This document shows positions 31,383 through 40,524 of a stretch of 64,000 nucleotides of DNA, piece after piece. A program made the position numbers and the translations under genes. Every line of letters starts with the position of its first letter. Within the stretch, counting starts at the first letter, position 1. This DNA is from Candidatus Altarchaeales archaeon. Its GTDB lineage: Archaea; Altiarchaeota; Altiarchaeia; IMC4; SCGC-AAA252-I15. Location: NCBI GenBank assembly GCA_014727915.1, contig WJMO01000005.1, forward strand, positions 310,001 through 374,000. Direction: 5' to 3'. The notes under the pieces were generated by a model. That model was given only the letters and a program-made list of their open reading frames with translations. It had not been told where the DNA came from and did no database searches.

Positions 31383-33785
31383 ATGGCTGGGAAGAAGAAA
31401 TACGACCCCCGAGAGGCCGAGCCAAGGTGGCAGAGGCTGTGGGAGGAGGACCAGGTCTACAGATTCGACCCGGATGCGGGGGGTGCGGTCTACAGCGTGG
31501 ACACGCCTCCGCCGACGGTATCCGGGAAGATGCACCTTGGGCATGCGTTCAGCTACAGCCAGCAGGACTTCATCGTCCGCTACAAGCGGATGCGAGGCTA
31601 TAACATCTTCTACCCGTTCGGCACCGACGACAACGGCATACCAACGGAGCGGCTGGTTGAGAAGATGAAGAAGGTCCGCGCCCGGGACATGGAACGTCAG
31701 GACTTCATCAAGCTCTGCCTCAGGACCTTGGAGGAGGAGCTAAGGCCAAAGTACATAGAGGACTGGAAGCGCATCGGCATGAGCTGCGACTGGAACGTCT
31801 TCTACACGACCATCAACGAGCACTGCCAGAGGATAAGCCAGAAGTCCTTCATCGACCTGTACGGGATGGGCCGGGAGTACCGGAAGGACGCGCCCACCAT
31901 GTGGTGTCCCGAGTGCCAGACGGGCATAAGCCAGGTTGAGTGCGAGGACAAGGAGTTGGAGTCATCGTTCAACGACATCATATTCAAGGTGGACGGCGAG
32001 GACCTTGTGATAGCCACCACGAGGCCCGAGCTATTGCCCGCCTGCGTGGCTGTATTCTACCACCCCGACGACGAACGCTACAAGAAGCACGAGGGCAGGG
32101 AGGCTAAGGTCCCATTGTTCGACATCAACGTCCCCATCCTCCCCGACCCCCGGGCTGACCCTGAGAAGGGGACGGGCATCGTCATGTGCTGCACATTCGG
32201 CGATCAGACGGACATGGAATGGCAGAAGGCCCACGAACTCCCCATCAAGGTCGCTATCTCCCCGGATGGCAGGATGACCGGCCAGGCCGAGAGATACGAG
32301 GGTTTGAAGGTCAAAGAGGCGAGGGAGAGGATAATAGGGGACTTGAAGGAGGCGGGGCTGCTGGTGAAGCAGGAGAAGATCCTCCACCCAGTCAACGTCC
32401 ACGAGCGCTGCGGCACGGAGATCGAGTACCTGAAGAGCAAGCAGTGGTTCATAAGGTACCTGGACTTGAAGGACGAGATGCTCGAGTGGGGTTACCAGCT
32501 GAACTGGCACCCGGAGCACATGAGGCACCGATTCGACCACTGGGTGAAGGGCCTCCAGTGGGACTGGCTCATATCCAGGCAGCGGTACTTTGGCGTTCCC
32601 TTCCCTGTGTGGTATTGCAGCGAATGCGAGGCCGAGGTATTGGCCAGGGCGGAGGACCTCCCGGTTGACCCGCTGGTTGACAACCCCCCCGTTGACAAGT
32701 GCCCCAACTGCGGTTGCAAGGAGTTCACGCCCGAGGAGGATGTGTTGGACACGTGGGCCACCTCATCCCTGACGCCCCATCTATCCGCCGACCTCTACAA
32801 GGACCATCCAATCTACGAAAAAATCTATCCTATGAGCCTCAGGCCCCAGGCCCATGACATCATCACCTTCTGGCTGTTCAACACGGTGGTTAAGAGTCGC
32901 ATGCATGATAGGGTGAACCCGTGGGCTGACGTGGTCATCTCAGGCCACGCCCAGGACCCCCACGGCCGGAAGATGAGCAAATCCAAGGGGAATGTCATCG
33001 AGCCCCAGGAGATGCTCGAGAAGTACAGCGCGGATTCGCTGAGGTTCTGGGCTGCCGGTTGCAAGCTCGGCGACGACCTCCCCTTCAGCGAGAAGGACCT
33101 TGTCACAGGGGAGAAGTTCATCACCAAGATATGGAATGCGTCACGGTTCGTGTTCATGCACCTGGAGGACTACGACGGCAAAGACGTCGAATTGGAGGAT
33201 GTTGACAGGTGGTTGTTGACCAAGCTGTCGAAGATAATAGCGGCTTCCACGGAGTCGTTCGACAAGTACGAGTACAGCCGGACGAAATCGGAGGTTGAGA
33301 AGTTCTTCTGGCAGACCTTCTGCGACTACTACCTCGAGATCGTGAAGCAGCGCCTTTACAAGCCCGAATTGCGCGGTGAAGAGTCCCGGAGGGCCGCCCA
33401 GCATGTCCTATATCACGCTCTTCTGGCTGTTGTGAAGATGATGGCTCCCATCATGCCCCACATAACCGAGGAGATATACCAGACATACTACCGGGAGTTG
33501 GAGGGGAGCAAGTCAGTCCATGTAAGCGCATGGCCTGATGAGGGGTTGGTCGATGAGGAGGCCGAGAGGAAGGGCGACCTGCTGGTAGAGGCTGTCGCGC
33601 TCATCCGCAAGGTCAAGTCCGACAACCAGCTGAGCCTTGGCAAGGAGGTGGAGAAGGCGAAGATAACCGGGTCCAAGGACCAGTTGGACATGCTGAAACC
33701 CCTGGAAGCGGATGTTAAAGGAACGGGGAAGATAGGCCTGTTGGAATATGAGGTTGGAGACGGGTTGAGTGTTTCCTTGTCCTAG
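31383..33785 (+). CDS. valS: Valyl-tRNA synthetase
   Basis: The 800-residue protein starts MAGKKKYDPREAEPRWQRLW. HIGH motif variant GKMHLGHAFSY at about 50-60, an editing insertion with TTRPELLPACVAVFYHP, Zn-ribbon-like CPNCGCKEF, and KMSKS loop GRKMSKSKGN at about 531. The C-terminal helical tRNA-binding region follows. It is slightly shorter than typical archaeal ValRS and lacks the long C-terminal coiled coil of bacterial enzymes, as expected. It charges tRNA-Val and deacylates Thr mistakes in the editing domain. It stands alone and converges on the unknown gene that ends at 33787. Confidence 0.96.
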   Translation: MAGKKKYDPREAEPRWQRLWEEDQVYRFDPDAGGAVYSVDTPPPTVSGKMHLGHAFSYSQQDFIVRYKRMRGYNIFYPFGTDDNGIPTERLVEKMKKVRARDMERQDFIKLCLRTLEEELRPKYIEDWKRIGMSCDWNVFYTTINEHCQRISQKSFIDLYGMGREYRKDAPTMWCPECQTGISQVECEDKELESSFNDIIFKVDGEDLVIATTRPELLPACVAVFYHPDDERYKKHEGREAKVPLFDINVPILPDPRADPEKGTGIVMCCTFGDQTDMEWQKAHELPIKVAISPDGRMTGQAERYEGLKVKEARERIIGDLKEAGLLVKQEKILHPVNVHERCGTEIEYLKSKQWFIRYLDLKDEMLEWGYQLNWHPEHMRHRFDHWVKGLQWDWLISRQRYFGVPFPVWYCSECEAEVLARAEDLPVDPLVDNPPVDKCPNCGCKEFTPEEDVLDTWATSSLTPHLSADLYKDHPIYEKIYPMSLRPQAHDIITFWLFNTVVKSRMHDRVNPWADVVISGHAQDPHGRKMSKSKGNVIEPQEMLEKYSADSLRFWAAGCKLGDDLPFSEKDLVTGEKFITKIWNASRFVFMHLEDYDGKDVELEDVDRWLLTKLSKIIAASTESFDKYEYSRTKSEVEKFFWQTFCDYYLEIVKQRLYKPELRGEESRRAAQHVLYHALLAVVKMMAPIMPHITEEIYQTYYRELEGSKSVHVSAWPDEGLVDEEAERKGDLLVEAVALIRKVKSDNQLSLGKEVEKAKITGSKDQLDMLKPLEADVKGTGKIGLLEYEVGDGLSVSLS

Positions 33786-33786
33786 C

Positions 33787-34311
33787 TTATGCCTTTGTTT
33801 TCACATATACCATTACTGTCTCTCCTTTTGTGTTTTTCCCCGGTTCTAGCGTCATGTCCGCTTCGTTTGTGCTGTGGACTCCCCCGTCCTGGACCTGTTT
33901 CACCTTCATGTCCGCTGCTATCGCCTGCCCTATCTGTTTCCTGGCCTCCGGGTTCAGTGGGTTGGCTGGGTTGAACTGGGTTTTAAGCAGTTCTGTCGGG
34001 TCCTCAACGACGAAACCTACGGCCACACCTATCAGCCCGCGTTCACTACTCTTTTCAGCTACCCTGGGGGATATGAGCTTTGGTTCTGCGGTTCTTTCGT
34101 AGTCTGTTGGGTACATGATCACCACTCCCCTGAGTTCTGGGAACCTGCTTCCCAATTGGTTAACGGTTCCTTGGAGGCTTTCAAATCCCTTCTCTGCAAC
34201 CGCTCTGAATGCCATGACCTCGCCTGTCAGGTTCTTTTCGATTTCAGGTTCTGTTTCCCCGGGGTTGAACCGTGGCATCACACCATCAGTCCCTATCCTC
34301 CTCTTTTTCAT
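33787..34311 (-). CDS. Uncharacterised 174-residue soluble protein
   Basis: The start at 34311 (MKKRRIGTDG) lies seven bases after the stop of the upstream gene; the frame continues further upstream, but that part overlaps the preceding gene. The protein has a Pro/Glu-rich N-terminus, a strand-helix core including ELRGVVIMYPTDYERTAEP and GLIGVAVGFVVEDPTELL, and a charged end. No domain recognised. It is in an operon with the upstream gene at 34319-35101. Confidence 0.6.
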   Translation of the reverse strand: MKKRRIGTDGVMPRFNPGETEPEIEKNLTGEVMAFRAVAEKGFESLQGTVNQLGSRFPELRGVVIMYPTDYERTAEPKLISPRVAEKSSERGLIGVAVGFVVEDPTELLKTQFNPANPLNPEARKQIGQAIAADMKVKQVQDGGVHSTNEADMTLEPGKNTKGETVMVYVKTKA

Positions 34312-34318
34312 GGTCTGT

Positions 34319-35101
34319 TTACACTTTTGGCAGTCTGCCTTTTTTAACAGCAGACGGCCGGACCACACCATACTTCCGCTTTTCTGCGGGTGGCTTCAAT
34401 TCGCCCAACTCCTTGGGTGGTAGATCAGCTGTCATATCGCTGTCTGCCTTGGGTGGTAGATTAGATGTCATATCGATGTCCGAATCCCCAGGTCCCCCTG
34501 TCTGGCTGACCCCGCCTCCAGTCAACATCCTCTTGACCCTCTTAAAAAACCATGTGAATCCCCTTGGCTCTTCACTCTCCCCACCCTGTCTGGGCGTGCC
34601 TTGCAAGCCATGTTTCAGTAGTGAGTCCAGGACTTTCAGTTCTGTTTGTAGGAGATGCTCCCTATCCAGGAGTGCTTGCGACACGCGTTCACCCCCTTCT
34701 TTCACCCTCATGCGTATCTCTCCCTTAGTGAAGTCCTCGTTTATCATTATCCCATGTTGGGTCTCCATGGTCAGCTGTATGCCCTCATCGTTGATCGCGA
34801 CCACACCCCCCCTGTCCCCGCACCTATAGTCGTATTCCCCCGGTTCATATCTCCGCTCAGGGTCGTATTTCTCCCACTTTGGCTGGGGGTGAGCTTCCCC
34901 CCATCTCTTATACTCTTCTCCCATCATACGCTCTACTTCCCCCAGTTCCCTCCCCAGTTCCATGAGTCTTTCAGGGCCTCTTCCACTGGCTATTACCCCC
35001 TGCACCCTAAGCATAATCTCATCGTAAACCTTCTCTTCCGCCCCCAATGCCCTTCTCACTTCAGCTGAAGCATAACCTTTTCTCTCCACAACTTTTCCCA
35101 T
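34319..35101 (-). CDS. Uncharacterised 260-residue charged protein with 12-residue tandem repeat
   Basis: The start at 35101 (MGKVVERKGY) is chosen because the upstream extension of the frame lies inside the glmU-like gene on the other strand. The protein is charged and mostly helical with a central basic region. Near the C-terminus, two copies of a 12-residue unit (DIDMTSNLPPKA, DSDMTADLPPKE) are encoded by two 36-bp DNA copies. No domain recognised. It is divergent from glmU with 55 bp between the starts and is followed by the gene at 33787-34311. Confidence 0.65.
   Translation of the reverse strand: MGKVVERKGYASAEVRRALGAEEKVYDEIMLRVQGVIASGRGPERLMELGRELGEVERMMGEEYKRWGEAHPQPKWEKYDPERRYEPGEYDYRCGDRGGVVAINDEGIQLTMETQHGIMINEDFTKGEIRMRVKEGGERVSQALLDREHLLQTELKVLDSLLKHGLQGTPRQGGESEEPRGFTWFFKRVKRMLTGGGVSQTGGPGDSDIDMTSNLPPKADSDMTADLPPKELGELKPPAEKRKYGVVRPSAVKKGRLPKV
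34412..34483 (-). repeat. 36-bp tandem repeat inside a coding region
   Basis: Two units beginning cttgggtggtaga start at 34412 and 34448. They differ at a handful of bases and encode the repeated Asp-Met-Thr-x-x-Leu-Pro-Pro-Lys segment of the protein at 34319-35101. Confidence 0.65.
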
Positions 35102-35156
35102 CAATAAATACTGGGATGAATTCTTTTTTATCCTTGTTCTCCGTTGATAATACAAC

Positions 35157-36380
35157 ATGGACGCCGTTGTTCTGGCTGCGGGTGAGGGCACGCGTTTGAG
35201 GCCTTTGACCTCCACTAGGCCCAAGCCCATGCTGCCCGTTGCTGGCAAGCCCATCCTGGAATGGAACCTGGAGGCCCTCGACTGTGTGGGTGTGAAGAAG
35301 GCTGTCATCGTAGTCGGGTACATGCGGGAGGCCATCGAATCCTATTTCGGGAGGAAGTTCCGGAAGGTGAGGCTCGAGTACGTGGAGCAGAAGGAGCAGT
35401 TGGGCACTGCTAACGCCTTGTCGTCTGCCAGGGGCATGGTGAAGGGGGAGTTCATCGTGTTGAACGGCGACCTCTTCATAACCCGGAAGGTTCTTTCATC
35501 GCTCATCGAAGCCCATGGCAGGCACGGGGCAGAGGTGACTATGTCCCTTGTTGAGGTCAGGGAACCCCGTTCGTTCGGGATCGTCGAGGTGAGCCGTGGC
35601 AAGGTCGAGTCACTGGTCGAGAAGCCGAAGCGGCCGAAGAGCAACCTCGCGAACGCTGGCGTGTACATATTCAAAGAAGGCATATTCGAGGTCATTGAGG
35701 GGTTGAAGAAGAGCGTGCGGATGGAATACGAGCTCACAGACGCCATCGGCAGGCTGATCAAAGACGGTGTCGTCTACGGTTGCAGGAACGAGGAGGGCCA
35801 GTGGATAGACGTAGGTTTGCCCTGGAACCTTTTGGACGCGAACGAGATCGTCATGAAGAGCGTTCCGTTGAAGATGAGCAAGAAGGCGACAGTCGAAGAC
35901 TATGCTGTCCTCAAGGGCTCTGTTAACGTCGGCGACGGCACGGTCATAAGGTCGGGCTCGTACATCGAGGGTCCCGTGTACATCGGCAGGGACTGTGTGA
36001 TCGGCCCCAACTGTTACATACGCCCCCACACCGTAATAATGGACGGTTGCAAGGTGGGCAACGCCGTCGAGGTCAAGAACTCCATAATCATGCCGCGAAC
36101 ATGCGTCGGCCACCTGTCATACGTTGGGGATTCAATAATCGGGGAGGGCTGCAACTTCGGCGCGGGCACCAAGGTCGCCAACCTTCGGTTCGACGACGGG
36201 GAAGTGTCCATTGAGGTCAAGCAGAATATGGTAATGTCCGGCCGGCGGAAGTTCGGGGTCCTCATGGGCGACAACGTGAAGACGGGCATAAACGTGTCCA
36301 TAATGCCTGGCCGTTCCATCTACCCGAACGCCTACGTGGACGCCGGCAGCGTGGTGAAGAACACCATATACACGGAATAG
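35157..36380 (+). CDS. glmU: Bifunctional sugar-1-phosphate nucleotidylyltransferase/acetyltransferase (GlmU-like)
   Basis: The 407-residue protein has an N-terminal nucleotidyltransferase domain: LAAGEGTRLRPLTSTRPKPM at about 6-25 (the sugar-phosphate and nucleotide loop), VLNGDLFI with the metal Asp at about 102-109, and VEKPKRPKSN. It has a C-terminal left-handed beta-helix (about 245-400) of hexapeptide repeats (GPVYIGRDCVIGPNCYI and beyond). This is the archaeal arrangement, which makes UDP-GlcNAc or dTDP/UDP-glucose-type donors for glycans. The end SIMPGRSIYPNAYVDAGSVV is typical. Substrate is not readable from sequence alone. Confidence 0.92.
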   Translation: MDAVVLAAGEGTRLRPLTSTRPKPMLPVAGKPILEWNLEALDCVGVKKAVIVVGYMREAIESYFGRKFRKVRLEYVEQKEQLGTANALSSARGMVKGEFIVLNGDLFITRKVLSSLIEAHGRHGAEVTMSLVEVREPRSFGIVEVSRGKVESLVEKPKRPKSNLANAGVYIFKEGIFEVIEGLKKSVRMEYELTDAIGRLIKDGVVYGCRNEEGQWIDVGLPWNLLDANEIVMKSVPLKMSKKATVEDYAVLKGSVNVGDGTVIRSGSYIEGPVYIGRDCVIGPNCYIRPHTVIMDGCKVGNAVEVKNSIIMPRTCVGHLSYVGDSIIGEGCNFGAGTKVANLRFDDGEVSIEVKQNMVMSGRRKFGVLMGDNVKTGINVSIMPGRSIYPNAYVDAGSVVKNTIYTE

Positions 36381-36416
36381 GACTTATATCCGATTCCTTC
36401 CTCTTCTTTTAATATA

Positions 36417-37748
36417 ATGGCTAAAAAGCATGCTAATCTAAATGTAGGGGCTGGAGGCGGTGAGGAGGGCGTTCCGGTAGCGAGGCTGGAGCAGCCTGCA
36501 GGCCTCAAACTCTCCGAGGAGGATATGATGGGGCGTTATCTCATCTTTTCCGACGAGCCTCGGGAATTGGCGGCGATCGCATCGGGAGATAAGCCTAATC
36601 CCGCGGATAACATCGCGGGTTTCCTGCGTGCCGGCCAGAGGTTCGGGTTCTGTGTCTCCCCCTTCATGGGATATACGCGCGTGGAGCCGGCTTCGCATCC
36701 TGTCGTCTCATCCGCGTGCAGTATGAGGGCTACACTCCCTTCCGAGAACATTTACTCTCTCGGGTCTGTGGGGCCCGACCCCGAAGACCCTTCCAAGACC
36801 CTGGTCTACATAAGCAGGCCTGCGTGGATCCCAGAATACGGCCCTGATGTCGTGGAGGACCGTACCGTGGCCGCTCTTCACGCCTTGGGCGTAGCAAAGG
36901 ATGCTGTCGTCGACTCCCCCCGGAGGAGGATGCTTGATCTTCTGGACGAGGAGGGATGCTTCTCCTGGGTTGTCGACCATAACAATAAGCTTGCGTATGT
37001 GGCTGACATGGAGACTGGCCATCCCGAGATAGTCATGGAACACACGAAGGACGGAAAGCGTTTGGCTGACAACTTCAGGAGGCAGAGGGCGCCGATCGAG
37101 GAGAGGACGGGCAAGTATACCGAGCGGTTCAGCTGGGGTAGCGTCGAGTCCCTGGAGGACGAGGTAAGCGGCGTTGAAGTTGCTTCACTACACGTGCAGT
37201 TCCTAGGGAAGAGCACATATAGCAACCCCTATAAGAGGTGGACCGAGGTCGTGGATGTGCTAACCCGCTCTGGCATGCCTGAACAGGTCAGGCTGGTCCC
37301 TCCAGAACAGCTTAAGTCTCTGAAGGGGGTTTTACCCGGGACGGTGGAGAGGGGGAAGACCCCCAATGGCGTGGGCATCCCCTACTTTCCGCGGGCGGTC
37401 TCGGAAGAAGGCTACCGCTACAGCCAGTTTACCCTCCCGAGCGGCGAACATTATCTGAAGATAGGGGGGCCGCTTCTGCGGCATGACCGCGCGATAACCG
37501 CGATCGACCGTGCGGGAAGCTTCGAGGTCTACAACGACAGCAGCAGCCAGGAGGATGATGGTGTCAAGCGCGGTTCTTTCGTGAACGGCGACTATGACGG
37601 CATCCGTGATGGACCCTCCCATAAGACCAGCAATGGTCCCGTTGGAGGTGGGAGCATGATAGCGAGGGTGCCCGATAAGGACAACCCTGATCTGATTTTG
37701 GGTCGGATTGCCAGGGTTGTTGGCAGGGATTGGAGTAAGATGGACTGA
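36417..37748 (+). CDS. Uncharacterised 443-residue protein, tandem paralogue A
   Basis: I do not recognise the family. The protein begins MAKKHANLNVGAGGGEEGV and aligns along its whole length with the next gene. Shared landmarks are VPVARLEQPAGLKLSE, a segment AIASGDKPNPADNIAGFL, VSPFMGYTRVE, EYGPDVVEDRTVAALHALGV, FSWVVDHNNKLAYVADMETGHPEI, and a C-terminal FEVYNDSSS plus RGSFVNGDYDGI. No signal peptide or membrane helix. The mixed alpha/beta pattern suggests a soluble enzyme-like fold, but no catalytic motif is recognised. The next gene starts one base after its stop. Confidence 0.85.
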   Translation: MAKKHANLNVGAGGGEEGVPVARLEQPAGLKLSEEDMMGRYLIFSDEPRELAAIASGDKPNPADNIAGFLRAGQRFGFCVSPFMGYTRVEPASHPVVSSACSMRATLPSENIYSLGSVGPDPEDPSKTLVYISRPAWIPEYGPDVVEDRTVAALHALGVAKDAVVDSPRRRMLDLLDEEGCFSWVVDHNNKLAYVADMETGHPEIVMEHTKDGKRLADNFRRQRAPIEERTGKYTERFSWGSVESLEDEVSGVEVASLHVQFLGKSTYSNPYKRWTEVVDVLTRSGMPEQVRLVPPEQLKSLKGVLPGTVERGKTPNGVGIPYFPRAVSEEGYRYSQFTLPSGEHYLKIGGPLLRHDRAITAIDRAGSFEVYNDSSSQEDDGVKRGSFVNGDYDGIRDGPSHKTSNGPVGGGSMIARVPDKDNPDLILGRIARVVGRDWSKMD

Positions 37749-37749
37749 G

Positions 37750-39081
37750 ATGGGCAAGAAATCTGTTTCAAAGAGTGTGCAGGATAGTGGCGGTGGCGAT
37801 GTCCCGGTCTCGCGGTTGGAGCAGCCGTCTGGCTTGGCGGTTTCAGAGGATGGGCTCCGGATGAAGTACTGGCAGATGGAGGCTGACGAGAGGGTATTGG
37901 CTGATATCGCTTCCGGCAGGATTAACGATCCCTCTGAAGCAGTTCCCGGTCTTCTGGGTCGGGGGAGGATGATGGCGTTCAAGGTCTCTCCCCTCACGGG
38001 CCTGGCTTTGGTGGAGGAGGCGGACTTCCATGTTGTCAGCTCCAGCTTCGGCGGCTCCACCAGGCACGACGATGATAGGGTCTATTCTTTCGGTTGTGTG
38101 GTGCCGGGCGAGTCTGGCAAGCCCGTGATAGACATCTCACGCGCTGGTGTGGTTCCAGAGTATGGATGTGAGGTGTCGGAGCAGAGGACAGTGGATGCAT
38201 TGCATGCCATCGGCGTTCCAGGAGACTCTGGTGTCCGCTCTCCCAGGATTATGATGTCGAGGCTTTTCGAGGATGAGGGCGGCTTCTCCTTTGTCGTCGA
38301 CCATGATGAACGGCTTGTACTGGTTGATGACCTTGAAGCCGGCCATGCCGAGATCATAAGCGACAACGTGCGGGGCGGGGACGCGATCATCTCGGCTTTC
38401 AAGGGATTGGGCGGTGGCCCGCGTGATCGTGAATGCGAGTACACTCGGAGGTTCACCTGGGGTGTGGTCCAGCCGCTATTGGATGATGTAAGCGGCTTGA
38501 CGGTGAATGAGATGCAGTTCGAGCAGATTGCCAGTCATCCGCTGATGGACGGCCAGGCCGTGTACCTCCAGGCATGTTCCCTGCTTTCCGAGGCTGGAAT
38601 GCCTGATGCGATACGTTTGTCCTCCCCTGACAATTGCATTGTGCCCGAAGGCGTTCATGTGAGGAGCGTCCACCGCGGCAGGACACCCCAGGGGGTTGAG
38701 ATACCCTCTTGGACGGGAGTCCTTAGAGAGGGTAGCCACTGGTACACCGGGTTTCGGATACCTTCAGTCGCCGATAAGATAGGGTTGGGTCTGTTGCACC
38801 ATGCCAGGGCTGTGGAGCCCATTTCAGGCGCCGGCGAATTCGAGGTCTACAACGATGATGTGTCCGAGCCTGGCCAGCCAAAGATGGGCGGGTTTCGGAG
38901 GGGCGACTTCCATGGTGTATCGGACGGTGAGTACTGCAAGACGAGCGGGGCTTCCGACGGCGGGTTCATGTATGTGCGGGTCAGGTCAGGGGGGTCTGCT
39001 GGGGGCGTCCCGTCCGAGGTCACGCAGGTATTCAAGGCGATATCAGATGCGTTGAACAGGGATTACAGCAAAAAACCCTGA
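37750..39081 (+). CDS. Uncharacterised 443-residue protein, tandem paralogue B
   Basis: The ATG at 37750 begins MGKKSVSKSVQDSGGG, giving a protein with the same length as paralogue A. A longer frame starts upstream inside gene A and is not needed. Shared segments with A include VPVSRLEQPSGLAVSE, ADIASGRINDPSEA, VSPLTGLALVE, PEYGCEVSEQRTVDALHAIGV, FSFVVDHDERLVLVDDLEAGHAEI, and FEVYNDDVSEPG. The pair arose by duplication followed by substantial divergence. The one-base spacing implies co-translation, perhaps as a heteromeric complex. Function unknown. Confidence 0.85.
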   Translation: MGKKSVSKSVQDSGGGDVPVSRLEQPSGLAVSEDGLRMKYWQMEADERVLADIASGRINDPSEAVPGLLGRGRMMAFKVSPLTGLALVEEADFHVVSSSFGGSTRHDDDRVYSFGCVVPGESGKPVIDISRAGVVPEYGCEVSEQRTVDALHAIGVPGDSGVRSPRIMMSRLFEDEGGFSFVVDHDERLVLVDDLEAGHAEIISDNVRGGDAIISAFKGLGGGPRDRECEYTRRFTWGVVQPLLDDVSGLTVNEMQFEQIASHPLMDGQAVYLQACSLLSEAGMPDAIRLSSPDNCIVPEGVHVRSVHRGRTPQGVEIPSWTGVLREGSHWYTGFRIPSVADKIGLGLLHHARAVEPISGAGEFEVYNDDVSEPGQPKMGGFRRGDFHGVSDGEYCKTSGASDGGFMYVRVRSGGSAGGVPSEVTQVFKAISDALNRDYSKKP

Positions 39082-39085
39082 TGCC

Positions 39086-39283
39086 CTACTTGGCTAGCTT
39101 TATGTCTTCTGCCTTTACGGTGACTCTGCCCGCGTGCCTTGCCAGCTTCGCCGCCCGTTCCGCGACTTCGGTGGCGTATTCCTCTATCACGTCCCTCAAT
39201 GCCGCCGCTGCTTCGTCGCTCACTCGGTCTATGTTGGCCTTCCGGAGTATCCTGGCCATCGGGGCGATCGGTATCTCAGCCAT
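39086..39283 (-). CDS. Archaeal histone
   Basis: The 65-residue protein is a single histone fold: IPIAPMARILRKANIDRVSDEA for helix 1 and loop 1 landmarks, then the long central helix ALRDVIEEYATEVAERAAKLA, loop 2 AGRVTVKAEDIKLA. Length and residues match HMf-type histones, which dimerise and wrap DNA in extended stacks. A TATA-like ttaattaattatagg about 25 bp upstream gives a leaderless transcript. It converges closely on the paralogue B gene. Confidence 0.95.
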   Translation of the reverse strand: MAEIPIAPMARILRKANIDRVSDEAAAALRDVIEEYATEVAERAAKLARHAGRVTVKAEDIKLAK

Positions 39284-39330
39284 GTCATAATTATATTAAC
39301 CTATAATTAATTAAGAGAGGTGATCTTAGG

Positions 39331-40149
39331 TTGATCAGGCGTCCGGCTGTCGCGGGCCAGTTCTACAGCGGCAGCGTGTCGGGTTTGAAGGAGCAGGTGG
39401 AGTCCTGCTTAGACTTGAACGCCGAGAGATTCGACGCTTTGGGTGTGGTGTCCCCCCACGCGGGCTTGATGTACAGTGGCCCTGTGGCGGGGGCGGTATA
39501 CTCGCGGATCAACATGCCCGACACGTTCGTAATACTCGGGCCGAACCATCATGGTTTGGGAGCTGACTTCGGCATCATGACCGAGGGCATCTGGAACATG
39601 CCCTTTGGGGATGTGCGGGTGGATTCCATGCTTGCCAGGGAGATCTTCAAGAACTGCGGGAGCCTCGAGGAGGACCCGTTCGGCCAGGAGCGGGAGCACA
39701 GCCTGGAGGTCCAGGTCCCGTTCATGCAGTATTTCTCAGACAGCTTCCAGATAGTGCCCATAGCCTTGAGGCATTACAGCCCAGACGAGGGTTTCCTCGG
39801 GGTTTGTGAGGACATCGGCAACGCGATAGCTTCGGTGGTGTCAAAGGTCGATTCCAGGGTTGTGATTGTGGCGAGCACTGACTTCACCCACTATCAGCCC
39901 CAGGAGGTCGCGGAGGAGAACGACCATGCCGCCTTGGACGCGATACTCTCATTGGATGCCGGGGCGCTGTTCAAGGAGGTGTCTTCGAGAGGTATCAGCA
40001 TGTGCGGCTACGCTCCGGTGGCTGTGATGCTGACCGCATGCAAGGGATTGGGAGCCTCTAGGGCCGAGCTTGTCAAATACCTGACCTCAGGGGACACGAC
40101 GGGAGACTACTCTGCTGTCGTAGGATACGGGGGTGTCGTGGTACGGTAG
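39331..40149 (+). CDS. MEMO1 family / AmmeMemoRadiSam system protein B
   Basis: The 272-residue protein matches the MEMO1 family: RRPAVAGQFYSGS at the N-terminus, SPHAGLMYSGPVAGAVYS, ILGPNHHGLG, EREHSLEVQVPFMQYFS, ASTDFTHYQP and a final GYGGVVV. These residues form a dioxygenase-like fold with His and Cys ligands for a metal. The family often pairs with an AMMECR1-type and a radical SAM protein in archaea, but neither is in this window. The start is TTG, with a gaggtgatc Shine-Dalgarno sequence about 8 bases upstream that matches the 16S 3' end closely. Confidence 0.92.
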   Translation: MIRRPAVAGQFYSGSVSGLKEQVESCLDLNAERFDALGVVSPHAGLMYSGPVAGAVYSRINMPDTFVILGPNHHGLGADFGIMTEGIWNMPFGDVRVDSMLAREIFKNCGSLEEDPFGQEREHSLEVQVPFMQYFSDSFQIVPIALRHYSPDEGFLGVCEDIGNAIASVVSKVDSRVVIVASTDFTHYQPQEVAEENDHAALDAILSLDAGALFKEVSSRGISMCGYAPVAVMLTACKGLGASRAELVKYLTSGDTTGDYSAVVGYGGVVVR

Positions 40150-40467
40150 CTACTTGCGCCTTAATGGCAATCCGCTCGGCTCATCATCATCGTCTCCCTC
40201 CAGGCCTGGGAGGTCCTCGTCTATGGGCTTTTCAGCCTGTTGGTCTTTCCCTCCCAGCATGTTACCTGTGTCTTTCAGGTCGTGTATGCTGTCGTTTGCG
40301 ATTCCCTTGTTCTCGTCCACGATGTTTCCCAAGGAGCTGAAGGTGTCGTTTATGCTCATGAACACTATCATCAGGAGGATGAGTCCGGCGACGAGGAGCC
40401 AGAAGTTCCTACGGTCCACCTCGTCCATCTCATTCCACTTTTCCCTGAATTCATCTATCGGGCTCAT
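40150..40467 (-). CDS. Uncharacterised single-pass membrane protein, 105 residues
   Basis: A charged N-terminus (MSPIDEFREKWNEMDEVD) precedes one membrane helix at about 22-38 (NFWLLVAGLILLMIVFM), then a helical and finally very acidic tail (DLPGLEGDDDDEP) ending in RRK. No family recognised. It ends next to the MEMO1 stop and lies divergent to the small basic peptide gene. Confidence 0.65.
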   Translation of the reverse strand: MSPIDEFREKWNEMDEVDRRNFWLLVAGLILLMIVFMSINDTFSSLGNIVDENKGIANDSIHDLKDTGNMLGGKDQQAEKPIDEDLPGLEGDDDDEPSGLPLRRK

Positions 40468-40524
40468 ATCATGTAAATATTGTGTTTATCCCATTTATAT
40501 ACCTCTTTCTGCTATATTTAGTCT

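Noticed and set aside
35102..35335. N-terminal extension of the 260-residue protein into the glmU-like gene
   Set aside because: It is antisense to the conserved nucleotide-binding start of glmU; the ATG at 35101 lies just outside.
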